64,000 nt of DNA from positions 372,001-436,000 of the forward strand of contig NW_020167520.1 of assembly GCF_001641265.1 (NCBI RefSeq), read 5' to 3'. Below are positions 11,142-22,811 of this stretch, piece by piece. The stretch comes from Pseudogymnoascus destructans. Taxonomy: Eukaryota > Ascomycota > Leotiomycetes > Thelebolales > Thelebolaceae. The notes under the pieces are model-generated. The model ran no database searches. It worked only from the letters and a program-made list of their open reading frames with translations, and was not told where the DNA came from. The translations under genes and the position numbers were made by a program. Within the stretch, counting starts at the first letter, position 1. The number at the start of each line of letters is the position of its first letter.

Positions 11142-13992
11142 ATGACTCTATTTAATGCCCCTCAAGATGAGGGCTATAGCGAGGCTCCTCTGGGCACACA
11201 CGTGTCGGCGAGAAGCTCGGGGCGCATGGATCCAGCGATAGCCTCGTGGTATTCGTCGTTGGACGTCGATGACCGCATCAGTAGGAGATCCAACACGTCT
11301 GCTACTCACTACCTCACTAACGCGTGTCCCTCTAGGCCTTGCGATGACCATTATGGCCGACCTACCAACATCTGCCGTATACGATATAGTTAATTCCATG
11401 GGCCCTTTGTTACACGTCAACTTTTTGGACAGACTCCCCCCCGAAGTTTGCTTGAAGATTCTGGGATTCCTCGATCCGTTGTCAGTGCTGCAGATGGCTC
11501 AAACGTCGCGTGGTTCGTTGCCACTGTCCATGGACTGGACTCTATGGCAACAACTATACTACAGGGAAGGCTGGCGTACGAACCAAATCGAGCTTCAGAG
11601 CTTCGGGAAAGAGCTGATGAACGAATCGCTCGAGACCAGATCGGGATTCCGGTCACAGGGAGGGGTGGTGCGCAAACAGTCTCCCTCCCATGACAGGGTG
11701 CCGCCACGGAAACAATTAAAACTTACAGAGAATAATAATAGGCCAGAGTTTTATGTTAAGGACCAGGACGATGATTTAGAGATGGCTGACGTTGGGCCAA
11801 GATCTCCCCCTGAGCATAAGTCCATATTTGGGAACCCAGCGCCACAGGTATCACGAAACTGGACCTCAGAAAGGGCTTATGCCTCAGAACATCCAGCTAC
11901 TGCACACAGGGCTCCACGGGAAAGTTTAGCACCACAACCCATAATGCGGCGGCAGTCAAACCGGTCGACGAAGCCAGCACCCACGGATGTTTCAAGCATG
12001 TCGTCTCTGGTGGTGTTAGACCGACGGGAGAGCAAACGAAAACTCAACTGGCACTATCTTTACGCTCAGCGGAGAAGACTAGAGGCCAATTGGGAAGCCG
12101 AAAAATATGTTAACTTTCAACTGCCACACCCTGATCATCCAGAGGAGGCACACAAAGAGTGTATTTATACCATCCAACACAGCGGCAAATATCTCGTGAG
12201 CGGAAGCAGGGACAGGACCCTTCGGATTTGGAATTTAGACACGAAAAGACTCGTTATGCCTCCTCTCCAAGGCCACCAAGGCTCGGTCCTATGCTTGCAA
12301 TTCGATCCTGATCCATCCGAAGATATTATCGTTTCAGGGAGTAGCGACTCAACTGTGAGGATATGGCAATTCTCTACGGGCAGGATGCTTCAAGTTTTGG
12401 AGAAGGCACACCCAGAGCCAGTTCTGAACGTCCGATTTGACCGTAGAATACTCGCCACATGCTCCAAGGACAAGACCGTCAAAATATTTAACCGCAGACC
12501 GATGCACCCTGGCGAGCTAGGATACCCTGGCGAGCATCAGGGCATTCAACCTGCGGCTATAGTATTAAATAATTACGGCTATAATCCTTCGCCACGCGAG
12601 ACCCTTCCTATACTGCCTCCTTTTACGCAGATTGGGTGTCTAGAAGGCCACGGTGCTGCTGTCAATGCGATCCAAATATATAAGAACGAGATAGTCTCGG
12701 CATCTGGTGACCGTAACGTCAAGGTCTGGGACTGGCCGCTTCAGACTTGCATTCGCACGCTCGTGGGGCATTTAAAGGGCATTGCCTGTGTGCAATACGA
12801 TGGCCGTCGCATCGTAAGCGGCAGCAGCGACCATGAAGTCAAGGTGTTTGACAAACAGACAGGCCTTGAGGTTGCAAGCCTAAGAGGGCACACCCATCTT
12901 GTTCGAACTGTTCAAGCTGGGTTTGGAGACTTACCGGGGAGTGAAGAAGAGGACCAAGCTGCAGCCAAGAATGTAGACAGTGACTATTTCAAGGCAGTAG
13001 ATAGCGGTGACATTCCCCGCAACCTACCCAAGACGCAAAAACGAAACGCAGGGTCGAGCAGGCCCCAAGATATCATGGCATATGGAGCCAAGTTGCCTCC
13101 GGGCGGAGGGGGCGGTCGATACGGCCGCATAGTTTCTGGATCTTATGACGAGAGCATTATTATTTGGCGCCGAGACAAGGAAGGTGTTTGGAAGGCGAAG
13201 CATACCTTCCGCCAAGTCGACGCCGCCCGATCCGCCCTGACCAATTTCGAGGCAGGCCGTCCCCCACCGCCAAGCCTTCCAGCACAGAGTGCCGCCTATT
13301 TCCACGCGCTAATCGACCTCGTCGTTCCCCTCGGCGCCAATGTTCTTCGCCTGGCCATCCATGAGCACCCCCAAATCATATGGTCCAGCCGCCTAGGATC
13401 GGCTATCATGGCTGAGCCTGTCGAAACCCGACGACACCAGTTACGTGCGGTCCTGGATCATGCGATGCACCGGCACACGGGTTTATCTTCGTCGGATAAC
13501 CACAGTCTTGCAACTCGTGGGATGGCGCCAGCACAGGACGCGCCTGAAGGTTCAACGCGGCCGCAATCGTCGGCTGCGCAGTCGCAAACTATGGCACAGC
13601 AACAAACAACTAGCATCCCGCAAACAAACAATGAATCCCCAATCCATCACACCCAATCCGCACCACCACGAATCCCGCAACCCCAAGCATCCTCGGCACC
13701 GCCACTAGATACACAAGCCACCATCCAGGCAGTTGCACAGGCCCAAGCCACCGCACAAGCCCAGGCCCAAGCACTCCTCCACGCGCAAGCGCAGACGCAA
13801 GGCCAAGCCCATCAATCTGCAGCTGCGGCGCCTGCGAACCCGGGGGCGAACATGGCGCGGGTGTTTAAGCTGCAGTTTGATGCGAGGAGGATTATCTGCT
13901 GTAGCCAGACGCCGATTATTATTGGGTGGGACTTTGCGAATGGGGATACGAAGATTGAGGAGGCGAGTCGGTTCTTTGGGGCGGTGGAGTAA
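11142..13992 (+). CDS. F-box/WD40 protein, FWD-1-like SCF substrate adaptor
   Basis: Exons 11142-11280 and 11336-13992 give 931 residues. The intron (11281-11335) has a good CTAAC branch site, and its removal extends the protein N-terminally. An in-frame ATG at 11226 is an alternative start. F-box at about 73-115 (FLDRLPPEVCLKILGFLDPL), then a basic Ser/Pro-rich linker, then WD40 blades from about 320 to 640 (LVSGSRDRTLRIWN, IVSGSSDSTVRIWQ, ILATCSKDKTVKIFN, IVSASGDRNVKVWD, IVSGSSDHEVKVFD, IVSGSYDESIIIW), a Gln/Ala-rich stretch, and a conserved tail ending in a half blade. This is the architecture of substrate receptors of SCF ubiquitin ligases. Overall order resembles Neurospora FWD-1, which targets the clock protein FRQ; that orthology is inferred from memory and unproven. 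Confidence 0.9.
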
Positions 13993-15510
13993 TGGGGAGG
14001 TTTAAATGGGGGGGGGTTTAAATGGGAGTTTTGCTTTTGGGGTGGAGACAGAATGGGGGTTGTAGGACTCAAGGGAAAAGAGGGGGGGTTACATTTTCTC
14101 GGCAAGCGGGCGTGTGTGTTTGTGTGTTGGCGCTGTTCATCTTCTTCTTTTTTGAATTATGCGGGAAGCGCGGTGTTGGTATTTTTGTTTTGCCTTATGA
14201 TCAACGCCTGTGGTATGGATTATAAACGTATATATAGAATAACGAAGTCGAATATTCCTCAAGGCTTTCGAGTCTCAACACGGATTTGGAATAAGTGATC
14301 TTCCTTCGTCTTCAATCAGATAGATGCCACGAAGGATGGCAGCTATGATGTCAATTGTCGACAGGCCTGTCGTTGGCTTGCGCGGGGCAGCAAAAGTGAA
14401 GCTCGGGATATTCAGGGATTGTGTGGTGCGATGTTTACAGGCTCGATGCGCGCGAATTGGCGCTAGTTGCGCGAAAAGTGCGCAGATTCCTAAAATTGAA
14501 GCTCAGGCAGGATATTCACAGAAATACGCAGGTTCTCAAAAGGGGAGCTCAAGATATTCAAGAATTGTGTGGTGATGATTGATATATCTAGAAGCTCGAT
14601 GCGATCAATCTCGCGCAGATTGGCGCTAAATGCGCCAGAGGTGTGCAAATTTAGAAAGTGAAGCTCATAATCTGGGCTCTTAGTGGCCCCTCTCTTCGCC
14701 CTCGGCATATGTCAGGCTTCGGTAATAGGGGCAGATGAACAGCCGCCCTCGGAGAGGTTGACGAAGATTCCTCCTTCCTTGGCCAGGATTTTTCTTTTTC
14801 GTTTCTTATCACTGTTTTCCAAGTTTTGGCACGGAGCGGCTGAAGATGGGTTTTGTGAATAGCTTCATACATCTCACGTTCCCCCTCCTGTGTCGTTGCG
14901 CTATGCTCATCATCAGTTCCTATTCTCTACTACTTTGTCAATATGGCATGATCATCCCTATTTCCGTGATTCTCAGTCACAAACCGTTATTTTCAATACG
15001 CCCTTTTCTTCAACACCGTCATTATCCTCACAACCCGCTGTGAACCGGCCGAGTCGCCAAAGCCGCCGAATCGGCACAGGTGATTCACTCACCCGCTGGC
15101 GCTGGCTTCGTTATATCGGTCTTCATTTTCGTCTTTGCTTCCTCTCCTTCTTTCAACCTACGCCTCAACATATCGAACATATACGACTTCTATTCCTCCA
15201 GAGCGTATTCATCCACCCGGGCTGGCCCCATCATTCGAGCTGATCTTTCATAACATTCACACCACGACCACTATCACGAGTTGCCACGAGCGTATTTGGA
15301 TTTCAACAGACAGATACTTATTCATTTATCGTTACAGATTCATGCTGGGTCGTGGTATCCTTTCTTACATTCATTATTTGTGAGAGCGCTTGCTTCGACG
15401 CATTTTTTATTCAAAGAGTCAAAGTCTGGTTCTATTCCGTTCAAGGAAGATATTGAAAGAATCACTCGAGCGGGCCAAACCACCAGGAAGTTCTGATACT
15501 GTTATCAAAG
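13993..15510. other. Long intergenic region with a diverged duplication
   Basis: 1.5 kb with no conserved gene. 13995-14160 is G-rich on the + strand and probably the 3' UTR of the F-box/WD40 gene. 14395-14665 holds two related non-coding copies, listed separately. 14880-15510 is pyrimidine-rich and is the likely promoter and 5' UTR of the next gene. Confidence 0.5.
14395..14665. repeat. Diverged direct duplication, two units of about 115-125 bp
   Basis: Unit 1 (about 14395-14507) and unit 2 (about 14541-14665) share the same word order: a GAAGCTCGGGATATTCAGG / GGAGCTCAAGATATTCAAG start, ATTGTGTGGTG, GCTCGATGCG, a GCGC-rich block with GATTGGCGCTA or similar, then a TGCGCAGATT / TGTGCAAATT block and TGAAGCTCA. 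Neither copy codes convincingly. Confidence 0.7.
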
Positions 15511-18125
15511 ATGGTTGGCACGCAGAAGTGGTCGATGGAGGAGATTCTTTGGGTGATTACGATGGTCAAACAAGGGTTGAAAGACGAAGAGATATATGAG
15601 AAATTCTGTGGGATATTCAAGAACGCAAGACATGTCAGAGGAGCAAGCAGTATCAAGTACTGCAGGACTGGATTTATGAAACAGGAAGAGTAGGTTCTCG
15701 TTTCTGTTCCTTGGCGATGCTCGTTCTGGTCCTGCTGTGAATGGATACTGACAGCCCATTTGATAGGTACTCTCAGGAGAAGTACTGGGAGGATTCCCCC
15801 GGGAAGATAGGATTCGTCCTTGGCCGCTATGACGCTGGCGTCTATAACGGCCACCAGGTCGTGGCTGATGTAATGCACCATTTCCCAGCCCATATCTGGG
15901 TCCCGCATGTCAAGCCAACGGCCAGGTGCATTGATTTTGTCATAACGAAGTACAGGAAGCTTCAAAACAGGCAAGTGATGTGATCATTCTTCTTCAACAA
16001 GGTCATCAATTAACGTGAGAATGCTAGATTCTCTGGCTATACTCGAGAAAATCCTCTCGTTGAGCCTGTCCTCTGTCTCACCAAAGACGGGGTATCACCC
16101 GGGGAGATCTTCAGGACCGCAAACGAGAATGGAATTAGCCTTGATGATATATACTATATCATGGCCAGGTTTTGGATGGAAGTGAATCCACGGTTGGTCC
16201 CCCCACATCTGTAGAAGCATGGTGTCTGACTGTCGTATAGCCCAACTGCTCTGGACAACTCAACAGCTGGCGCAAGCACAAGCCAAGCTGCTCCAGCAAA
16301 TGGCAAAGCAAGGCCACTCATTTTTGAGCTACCTCCACCGGACTCGAACAAGAAATCCACAGCTCATATGTCTCAGCACAACACTCATCGTTCCTCCTCC
16401 GACAGAAATTCACATTTGCCTCCTCACGATCACGGATATGAGTACTTCAACGGGGCGGGGCATCAGGTGGCATATCCTGGGGTGCAAACGGATTTGGAAA
16501 CGTCTTTGTTGAATTCCGGATACCCACAGCAGATATCATCTGGGGCATCGTCTCAGGCACAACTACATGATCTCCAACGCCTTCCTCGGCCAGGACTCTT
16601 TCAGCCGTCACAACAGCATGATATGAGATTCCAGTATCCACACATACCCCAAGATTGCCAACTGCAGCTCCCGATGGCACCACAGCGCTTTGAGCAGCGG
16701 AATCTTTGGGGATACGCCGGAGAGTACCCAAGTCCAACTATTCAACAAAACATACCTGGGCACTTCAATCAGCAAAATTGGGGCTATGATTCTACCTTTG
16801 GAGGGCAACAGATAGTACCAGAACATCCTCAAAGTGGTTTCGGGGGCTATCAACAGCCTCCTGGTCATCTTGGCCAGCGGAACTATGGCAGCTTGTCACA
16901 ACCAGGGCAGTTCTCATACCAGGCTCTGCCAGGTCATAACCTATCGCAAGCCTTCTATCAGCACCCTCAGGTTCTTACTCAAGGACGCCAGCGGCCTGAT
17001 ATTCCAGTTACAGGCTATGAGAATATTGACCCTGCTTTACTGGGAATGGACACAACCCAAGTGTCACGCCCGGATATCGGCATCACGACCCTCTCCCAGC
17101 CTCTTTTGACCCCGCGAATTGCTCCTCGGGATTTTCTGCATCCCTTTGCCTATTCAGGGATCCAGAGCGGTCAAGACGTGTCTCCGCTAACAATTGAAAA
17201 TCCACAGTTTCTGGTTACTCTACCACCAACACCGGAGGTGGCGCATGATGGAGTTGAGCACAGAGGACAGTCAACGATACCCGACCCTTTTGCTCAGAGA
17301 TCAGTGCTGACGGAACAGGTTCAATTGGCACTTGGGACTGAGTTGCATCATTCCAGTGGAACGAGCGGTTTTGATCAGGATACTTTTGATCAAACTCTCA
17401 CGTTGTCAAGTGAAACTAATGATGCTACCTTTGGACATGAAAACTCAAGTGAGTCTATACATTCCGTGTTGGGTATCCCGAGTCAGCAGGGAAATCAGAA
17501 AGGGGATGGAGAAGGTTCAATTTCTGAGCAGGCAGGCCAAAACTTCTTCCAAAGCCCAAACTCCATTCTTCATACTACAGTTGAAGAAACGGTTGCGGGC
17601 ACCCCCAACACTAACCAAGAACCGCTTGCCGATGTTCAACACATGGAATTGGACATTTTTGACGAGGTTGCCAAATCTGGGGAGCTTTTCGAATTGTTCC
17701 CGGATCTTCAGTATCAAAATCTTCGGGGGTGTAACTTCAATTACGATGGGTCTATGATTGGAAGTGGTGTTATTGACACTTTCGAAAATGACTCGTCAAA
17801 AAACAGCCTTGAGGCAAATGGTCTACAGGATAAATGGCCTTGTGATAACAAATCTTCGTTGGAAGCCATGGATGTCTTGGGCAGGAATCTGGAAACAGAG
17901 ATGGCTGGCCCATTCCTTACCCAAAACTCCTCTGGGTACAACAATGATTCCGGTGGAATTCAGAGTAGCGACCCTGGAGCGTTTGAAGACGATTGGGCAC
18001 CGGAAGGGACTTGTTGTGCCCATCATCGAAATTTCGAGTGTTACTTTGAGGTTCCGGATTCGGACGGTGAGAGTGCTACTGTTTCAAACTTTGAAGCTGG
18101 TGTGGATTTTTCTTTTTACACTTGA
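15511..18125 (+). CDS. Unrecognised protein: three helix-rich N-terminal repeats and a Gln-rich acidic tail
   Basis: I do not recognise a family. Exons 15511-15689, 15767-15970, 16028-16192 and 16241-18125 sum to 2433 nt (810 residues). The second intron is GC-AG (AG|GCAAGT at the donor); the others are GT-AG with CTGAC branches. The first 190 residues form three related segments of about 50-60 residues: one starting WSMEEILWVITMVKQGLKDE, one with GKIGFVLGRYDAGVYNGHQV, and one with VEPVLCLTKDGVSPGEIF. Each has the spacing of a small helical, possibly Myb/SANT or HTH-like, unit. The remaining 620 residues are rich in Gln, Pro, Ser and Gly, then acidic, like a transcriptional activation region. 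A nuclear regulator is a guess. Splicing is supported by the total length and by the absence of stops across all four exons. Confidence 0.72.
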
Positions 18126-18302
18126 TTTCTGTTGAGGTCAGGCACGGAGTTTGAACAAGTGAATGGATTACGCAAAGCGGAACGTGTTTTATACCCAGTT
18201 ACTGCGATGGTTTTAAATTCAAACGGGCTAGGTGTTATTTTGCGTTCCTTTTACCTTTATATGTATTCCAAATATGACCAGAATAGGTGCTGAATTTATT
18301 TT

Positions 18303-18410
18303 GGATAAACTTTCTCTCATTTACTTGTTGCGAAATGTGGATAAACTTTCTCTCATTTACTTGTTGCGAAATGTGGATAAACTTTCTCTCATTTACTTGT
18401 TGCGAAATCT
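18303..18410. repeat. 36-bp tandem repeat, three near-perfect copies
   Basis: Units begin GGATAAACTTTCTCTCATTT at 18303, 18339 and 18375. The third differs only at its end. It sits in the 508-bp gap (18126-18633) between two + strand genes, which otherwise shows no gene. The unit is a multiple of three, so both strands stay open across it; no product is proposed. Confidence 0.95.
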
Positions 18411-18633
18411 GCACCACTGAATCCAATAGTTGACTGGGATTCAGTTACAGCTATACTGTGAAGAGAACCAGTGGATGGCCTCACTACAACGTCGCTCGCA
18501 TTCACTTCGAGGTCCAGCATATATGCTATCATTTTCTCTCCTCTACGAGTTTTACATCCCTCATCTGCATCGACTGCCTCTAACGGCGGCAAAGAAAAAT
18601 ACACAATCTACTACAACACAAACCCGGCCCAAG

Positions 18634-19353
18634 ATGTCCCAACTAACCCCCCAAACCCACACCCACTGCTCCGCCTGCGAAGCCACTGCCGCACAGTGGA
18701 CCCGAGTAAACGCCTGCACCCATTCCAACCTCGGGTTGAGCTCCCCAGGCAAACCATACCCCATCCCCCCGACCTTAGGCACAGAGAGCCATCCCTACGC
18801 GCGACAGATCGGAGAAACCCAGTTCATGACTGCTCCCGAACCAGAGGTTCAGGTCACACAGAACAAAGTCTGGATACAGCCCGAGTACGACGTCGTGGTA
18901 AAGAAGGATGTCGACATGGATTATATCAAGGAGTTGATTGCCAATATTGTCCTTCCTGGTTCGAAATCAGAGGATGAAGGTCCAATGCCTCCAAGACCTA
19001 CTATTCCGACGCTGTCGGGTGTGCCTCCGAATTATTGCGTCTTGAATTTGAAAGTGGAAGATGCTATTCCACCCCCGAGACCGAATGTGCCGGGTAGGCC
19101 TCCGAGGAAAAGCTTTTCTGGTGTGGAAATGGTGGATGCTATTCCACCTCCAAGGCCGTATGTGCCAACGCCGCCATATGAACTTCTTTCTGGCTTTCAA
19201 ACCGAGGATGCTTTTCCAACTCCAAGGCCGAATGTGCCGTTGCCGCCGGATGCGCCTCCGAACCAAGGCCTCTCTGGTTTCCAACCCGAGGATGCTTTTC
19301 CACCTCCAAGGCCTTATGTCCCGTTACCACCGGATGCGCCTCCGAATCAGTGA
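18634..19353 (+). CDS. Hypothetical proline-rich protein with a repeated 12-residue motif
   Basis: 239 residues from ATG 18634; the frame is open further upstream but without similar composition. The N-terminal third has CSACE and NACTH, a possible but unproven metal site. The C-terminal half carries four copies of a motif of the form (E/V)DA(I/F)P(P/T)PRP(N/Y)VP, spaced 25-35 residues apart and separated by Pro-rich linkers (PLPPDAPPNQ twice). This looks like a set of short SH3- or WW-type ligand sites, which is inference. No signal peptide or membrane segment. It follows the three-repeat gene on the same strand, 508 bp away. No family recognised. Confidence 0.55.
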   Translation: MSQLTPQTHTHCSACEATAAQWTRVNACTHSNLGLSSPGKPYPIPPTLGTESHPYARQIGETQFMTAPEPEVQVTQNKVWIQPEYDVVVKKDVDMDYIKELIANIVLPGSKSEDEGPMPPRPTIPTLSGVPPNYCVLNLKVEDAIPPPRPNVPGRPPRKSFSGVEMVDAIPPPRPYVPTPPYELLSGFQTEDAFPTPRPNVPLPPDAPPNQGLSGFQPEDAFPPPRPYVPLPPDAPPNQ

Positions 19354-19579
19354 TTTGGGTCTTGGACTGGGTTGTTGTATAATAGTGGAGGTCTTGGTGT
19401 TGATGCCGGTGCCGTTTGCAGAAGTTCGGGGGTTGCTGGGCTCTGTTGCGATGGTTTAAGTCTTTTCGGTCTTCTGGACAGATGTATAATAGGAATATGA
19501 CTAGCAAATATAACGTTGATTTATCATATGCAGCCAACCATGCTCGTGCCGTCTATGTCTATAATCTATCATCCACAAT

Positions 19580-20663
19580 CTATACTCCCGCCCCCTTCCT
19601 CTTCCAAATCCTCCACCAACAATGCACCCTAACCCTCTCCCCATTAACTTCCCAATCATCAAACCCCATCTCCTCCCCCTCCCTTACAATCTCAAACCCC
19701 CTCCCCCCCAACTCCCCCTTCAACACCTCCCCAAACCCCCTCGTCGTCTCATCCCTCAACGGAAACCCCACCATCGCTCTCGACCCCTCTCCACGGCTCA
19801 ACCTTCCATCAATGGCCGCCGCAAGCCAAACAGGATGTTCAGGCTCATACAACGGATCCGCTGCAATTACAAGATCATACTCCTGACCCGGATTCATACA
19901 CGACCAGTCCAGTATGTCGGTTTTAGCACTACCCCCGTGCTCACCAATGGCCCCCTCATTAGCCACAACATTCCTCTCAAGATTCGGCACAATAGCAGGT
20001 AAATCCGTCATCACCACCTCCGTCCCCCACAGCGCCGCGGCTGCAAGCCCGAGAAGTCCCGTCCCAGCCCCTAGCTCAAGGACAGACGGGACCGGTTGGT
20101 TGGGGGTGAAGAGGTGAGGGAGGTGGGAGGGGATGTGAGGGAGCACTTTCTGGGCAAGGATTAATGCTGTGCCCCATGTTTTGAAACCGATGTTGTCGTT
20201 TGTCATTGTTGGCTCGTGGATGGAGAGGGTGGTGGGGGGGGGGTGGGGATGCTGAAGGTGCGGGTTTGGGCGGGCATTCCTGGGAGGCGTTAGGTTTCTT
20301 CCGGTTCGGGGGGGGGGTACCCCTGAGTTTTCACGTGATGCTGATGTTGCGGCTTTTGTGGTAGAGCTTGTTGCCAGATCAAATAGGGGGGGTTGGAGGC
20401 ATGCTTACCATTACGGCCGGATCGCTCGCTCAGTCTGATGCTAGCTTGTTCCCAAACCTCAACTTGCTCGTCGTCGGTTAGCCACGTGAGGGGGCTTGAT
20501 ACGATCTTGGTTAGGTACGATGCGATGGCGTTTTTGTCCTCTCTTGGTTGGTCATGGTCGGCATCGCTTTCATCCCAGGATATTGGCTTTGGCTTGAGTG
20601 AGATGAGGGCCGAGAGTAGAGCTAAGCTGGACGGCTTGGTGTATAGCTGCGGTAGGTCAAAGA
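19580..20663 (-). CDS. SAM-dependent methyltransferase (Methyltransf_16 type), frame broken at a 10-base homopolymer
   Basis: Fungal methyltransferase of the protein-lysine METTL21-like group. The downstream exon (20279-19580) has motif I VLELGAGTGLLGLAAAALWG, post-I VVMTDLP, and the DxxY-like AADPLYEPEHPVW. The upstream exon (20663-20409) carries the family N-terminus FDLPQLYTKPSSLALLSALI and WLTDDEQVEVWEQASIRLSE. The intron 20280-20408 has a CTAAC branch. Directly after it, a run of ten G on the + strand (20234-20243) shifts the frame by one; eleven would join RTFSIP to TLSIHEPTMTNDN. A 5' exon with the start is not resolved: the frame closes upstream of an acceptor at about 20664. If the shift is real, only the short form from ATG 20206 (208 residues, lacking the N-terminal half) could be made. 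Confidence 0.8.
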
Positions 20664-21237
20664 CTGGCGGGTATTAGTGTGTATGTCTTGTATAATTTTG
20701 TGGGACTGAAGAAGACAAATATTACCATTTATAGGCTCGCCATTTTGGCGACTAGGTTCTATCTCTCCCATGAGCATGTTCGACCTCTATGTTCCTCACA
20801 AATATATTTCTTGCCGTTTTATTTATTTTATATTTGCGGAAAAAGGGCAATAAATCAGGTGATCACGATGAGGAAGGGATGACGGTAGAAATGGTATAGA
20901 AGCCAGGCATAAATATACAGACTACCACCACTAAAGGAGCAGTAATATTTTGAAGAATCGCCGAGCCATTCGTGATACGTAGACGTCGATGTACGGTACG
21001 AATATTAGTCTTGTCAATTTATCAAATTTGCTGTTCCCCATTAAAAAAGCGCGGATTAAAATTAATCCGACCCCAGCATTAGGTTCCGAGCGATGACAGG
21101 GCGGTTGCACCACCCAGCTCATTCGATGACAGACATCCTGAAATCAAGCAACTATTAAATGCTGTATAGCAAGTTGGATGCAGGATGAGTGGAGTTGTTA
21201 TATTTGCTATGTTTGTAGATAACGATATCTTGTGAGG
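20664..21237. other. Divergent intergenic region
   Basis: 574 bp, AT-rich in the centre, between the methyltransferase (-) and npr2 (+). It includes a short inverted repeat GGATTAAAATTAATCC near 21053. The missing first exon of the methyltransferase may lie at its left end. Confidence 0.45.
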
Positions 21238-22668
21238 ATGATTCTTGGAATATTCTATGCTAGATTCCTCCCGCAGGAAGGTAAGCCATCACGCTTTCAT
21301 TGCGAGTTCCAATCATGCATATTTCATACATAGAAGAATGTTTCCCATATGGTTACACCTTGTTTTTGAATCGGGATACGAGGGGAAGTGTTAATATCAC
21401 CACCACCGCACTCACCGAGACTCTCAATCAGACCAGAAACCACCACTAACACGTGCCCAGGAATCAAAATCGTCCACCAAAAACCCCCCGGCTGCATCGT
21501 CCCCGAACCCGGCTACGAGACCGCGCAACTCCTCCACTTCGACGCCATCACCGACTTCGTGATCCCGCGCCAATCCTTCTGCAACCGCTACATCACCGGG
21601 CGCGACCCCAGCGGTCACTACCGCATCCTCGGCTTCCCCGTGTGCCTCCATAATGAGAAATACGCGCGCAACGAATTCATCTTCAACTTCGGCATCGTCA
21701 TATCCACCGACCATGATACCGCGACCTACGAGCCGGTGATCCGGCGGCTGGCGACGATGTTTACGGAGATGGAGGTGCAGACGCAGTTTTTGAGCCAGGA
21801 GGGCGTGGCGGACCATGTGCAGAGGAGTATTGGGGGGTTGCTGGAGATTATTCGAGAGGATCTGAATAACTACAATGAGTGCATGATTCCGGTCGACAAG
21901 TCGAATACGATTAACATGAAGCTGTTCCCCGTGCAGTGCGATCCGCCACCCGTGAAGTCGTGGCACGTACCCATCGCTAAGATCCGGTTCGACGAGATCG
22001 TGGATGATAGATGGGACTTGACGATGCGGAAGGTGATCCCTCTCATCGACGGGGTGCGCGACGTGCGACGCATCGCAGCGACGGCGGATGTATCCCTCGA
22101 GCTGACGAAATTGACGCTGAGGCATCTGCTGTACTACAAGACGATCATGCTGGTGGATATGTTCTTCTTCAACAACATCTACGCCGTGACGCCGCTGATA
22201 CGCGATTTCGTGAATAATGTCGATAAAATGCAAGATGAGTGCGCGGCATACGTGCTTGCGCAGCGGCCCAAGGCCGTGGGATACCAGTTGTGTCGGTTAC
22301 TCGGGACGTTTGGGCAGGGTCGCACGATCAGGGAGTGGCTGCGTCTGCATATTGATGATGGGCAGGTGGCGGTGGATGGGCTTGATGTGCGGCGTCTGGT
22401 GCAGTTTGGGGTTATCAAGAGCTTGCTGAGGCGCGTGCATAAGTTTCCTGTGTCGGCGGCGTATGTGGCTGAGTTGGCGGAGGGGAAGGGGGTGGAGAAG
22501 GGGAAGGGGCGGGGGCAGGGGGAGGAGGACGGGGAGGCGCTGGAGAAGTATACGGATGGGAGACATCATTTTGATCAGATTATTACGGAGGTTAATTTGG
22601 GGGAGGCTGAGATTATGCGGGGGCTGAGCAGGTTGTCGGCGGGGGATGTTCAGATTGTGTATAGGTGA
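21238..22668 (+). CDS. npr2: Npr2, nitrogen permease regulator 2 (SEACIT/GATOR1 subunit)
   Basis: Exon 1 is only 43 nt (21238-21280), encoding MILGIFYARFLPQEG, the conserved longin-type start of NPR2/NPRL2. Intron 21281-21460 (180 bp, CTAAC branch) joins it to 21461-22668, giving 416 residues. Downstream hallmarks: GCIVPEP, FVIPRQSFCNRYITGRD, YRILGFPVCLHNEKYARNEF, FNFGIVI, LSQEGVADHVQRSIGGLLEI. Npr2 forms a complex with Npr3 and Iml1 that restrains TORC1 when amino acids are scarce, at the vacuole membrane. An ATG at 21388 inside the intron would give a wrong N-terminus. A Lys/Gly/Glu-rich low-complexity insert lies at about 365-385. Assignment is firm. Confidence 0.95.
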
Positions 22669-22811
22669 GCGTGGGTGTTGGATGGGGATTGTGTATGGGT
22701 TAGCATGGTTGATGGGCTCTTGGTATTGTCAAGTCTGCCATACAATTAGCCGGTCTCGAAGAAGACATGAACTTACATTGAAGTTGCCACACAAGGGCTT
22801 AGGACGAACTG

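Noticed and set aside
21388..21460. An in-frame ATG giving a longer second-exon npr2 protein
   Set aside because: This stretch is intron: it ends in a CTAAC branch and CAG acceptor, and the upstream 43-nt exon supplies the conserved N-terminus.
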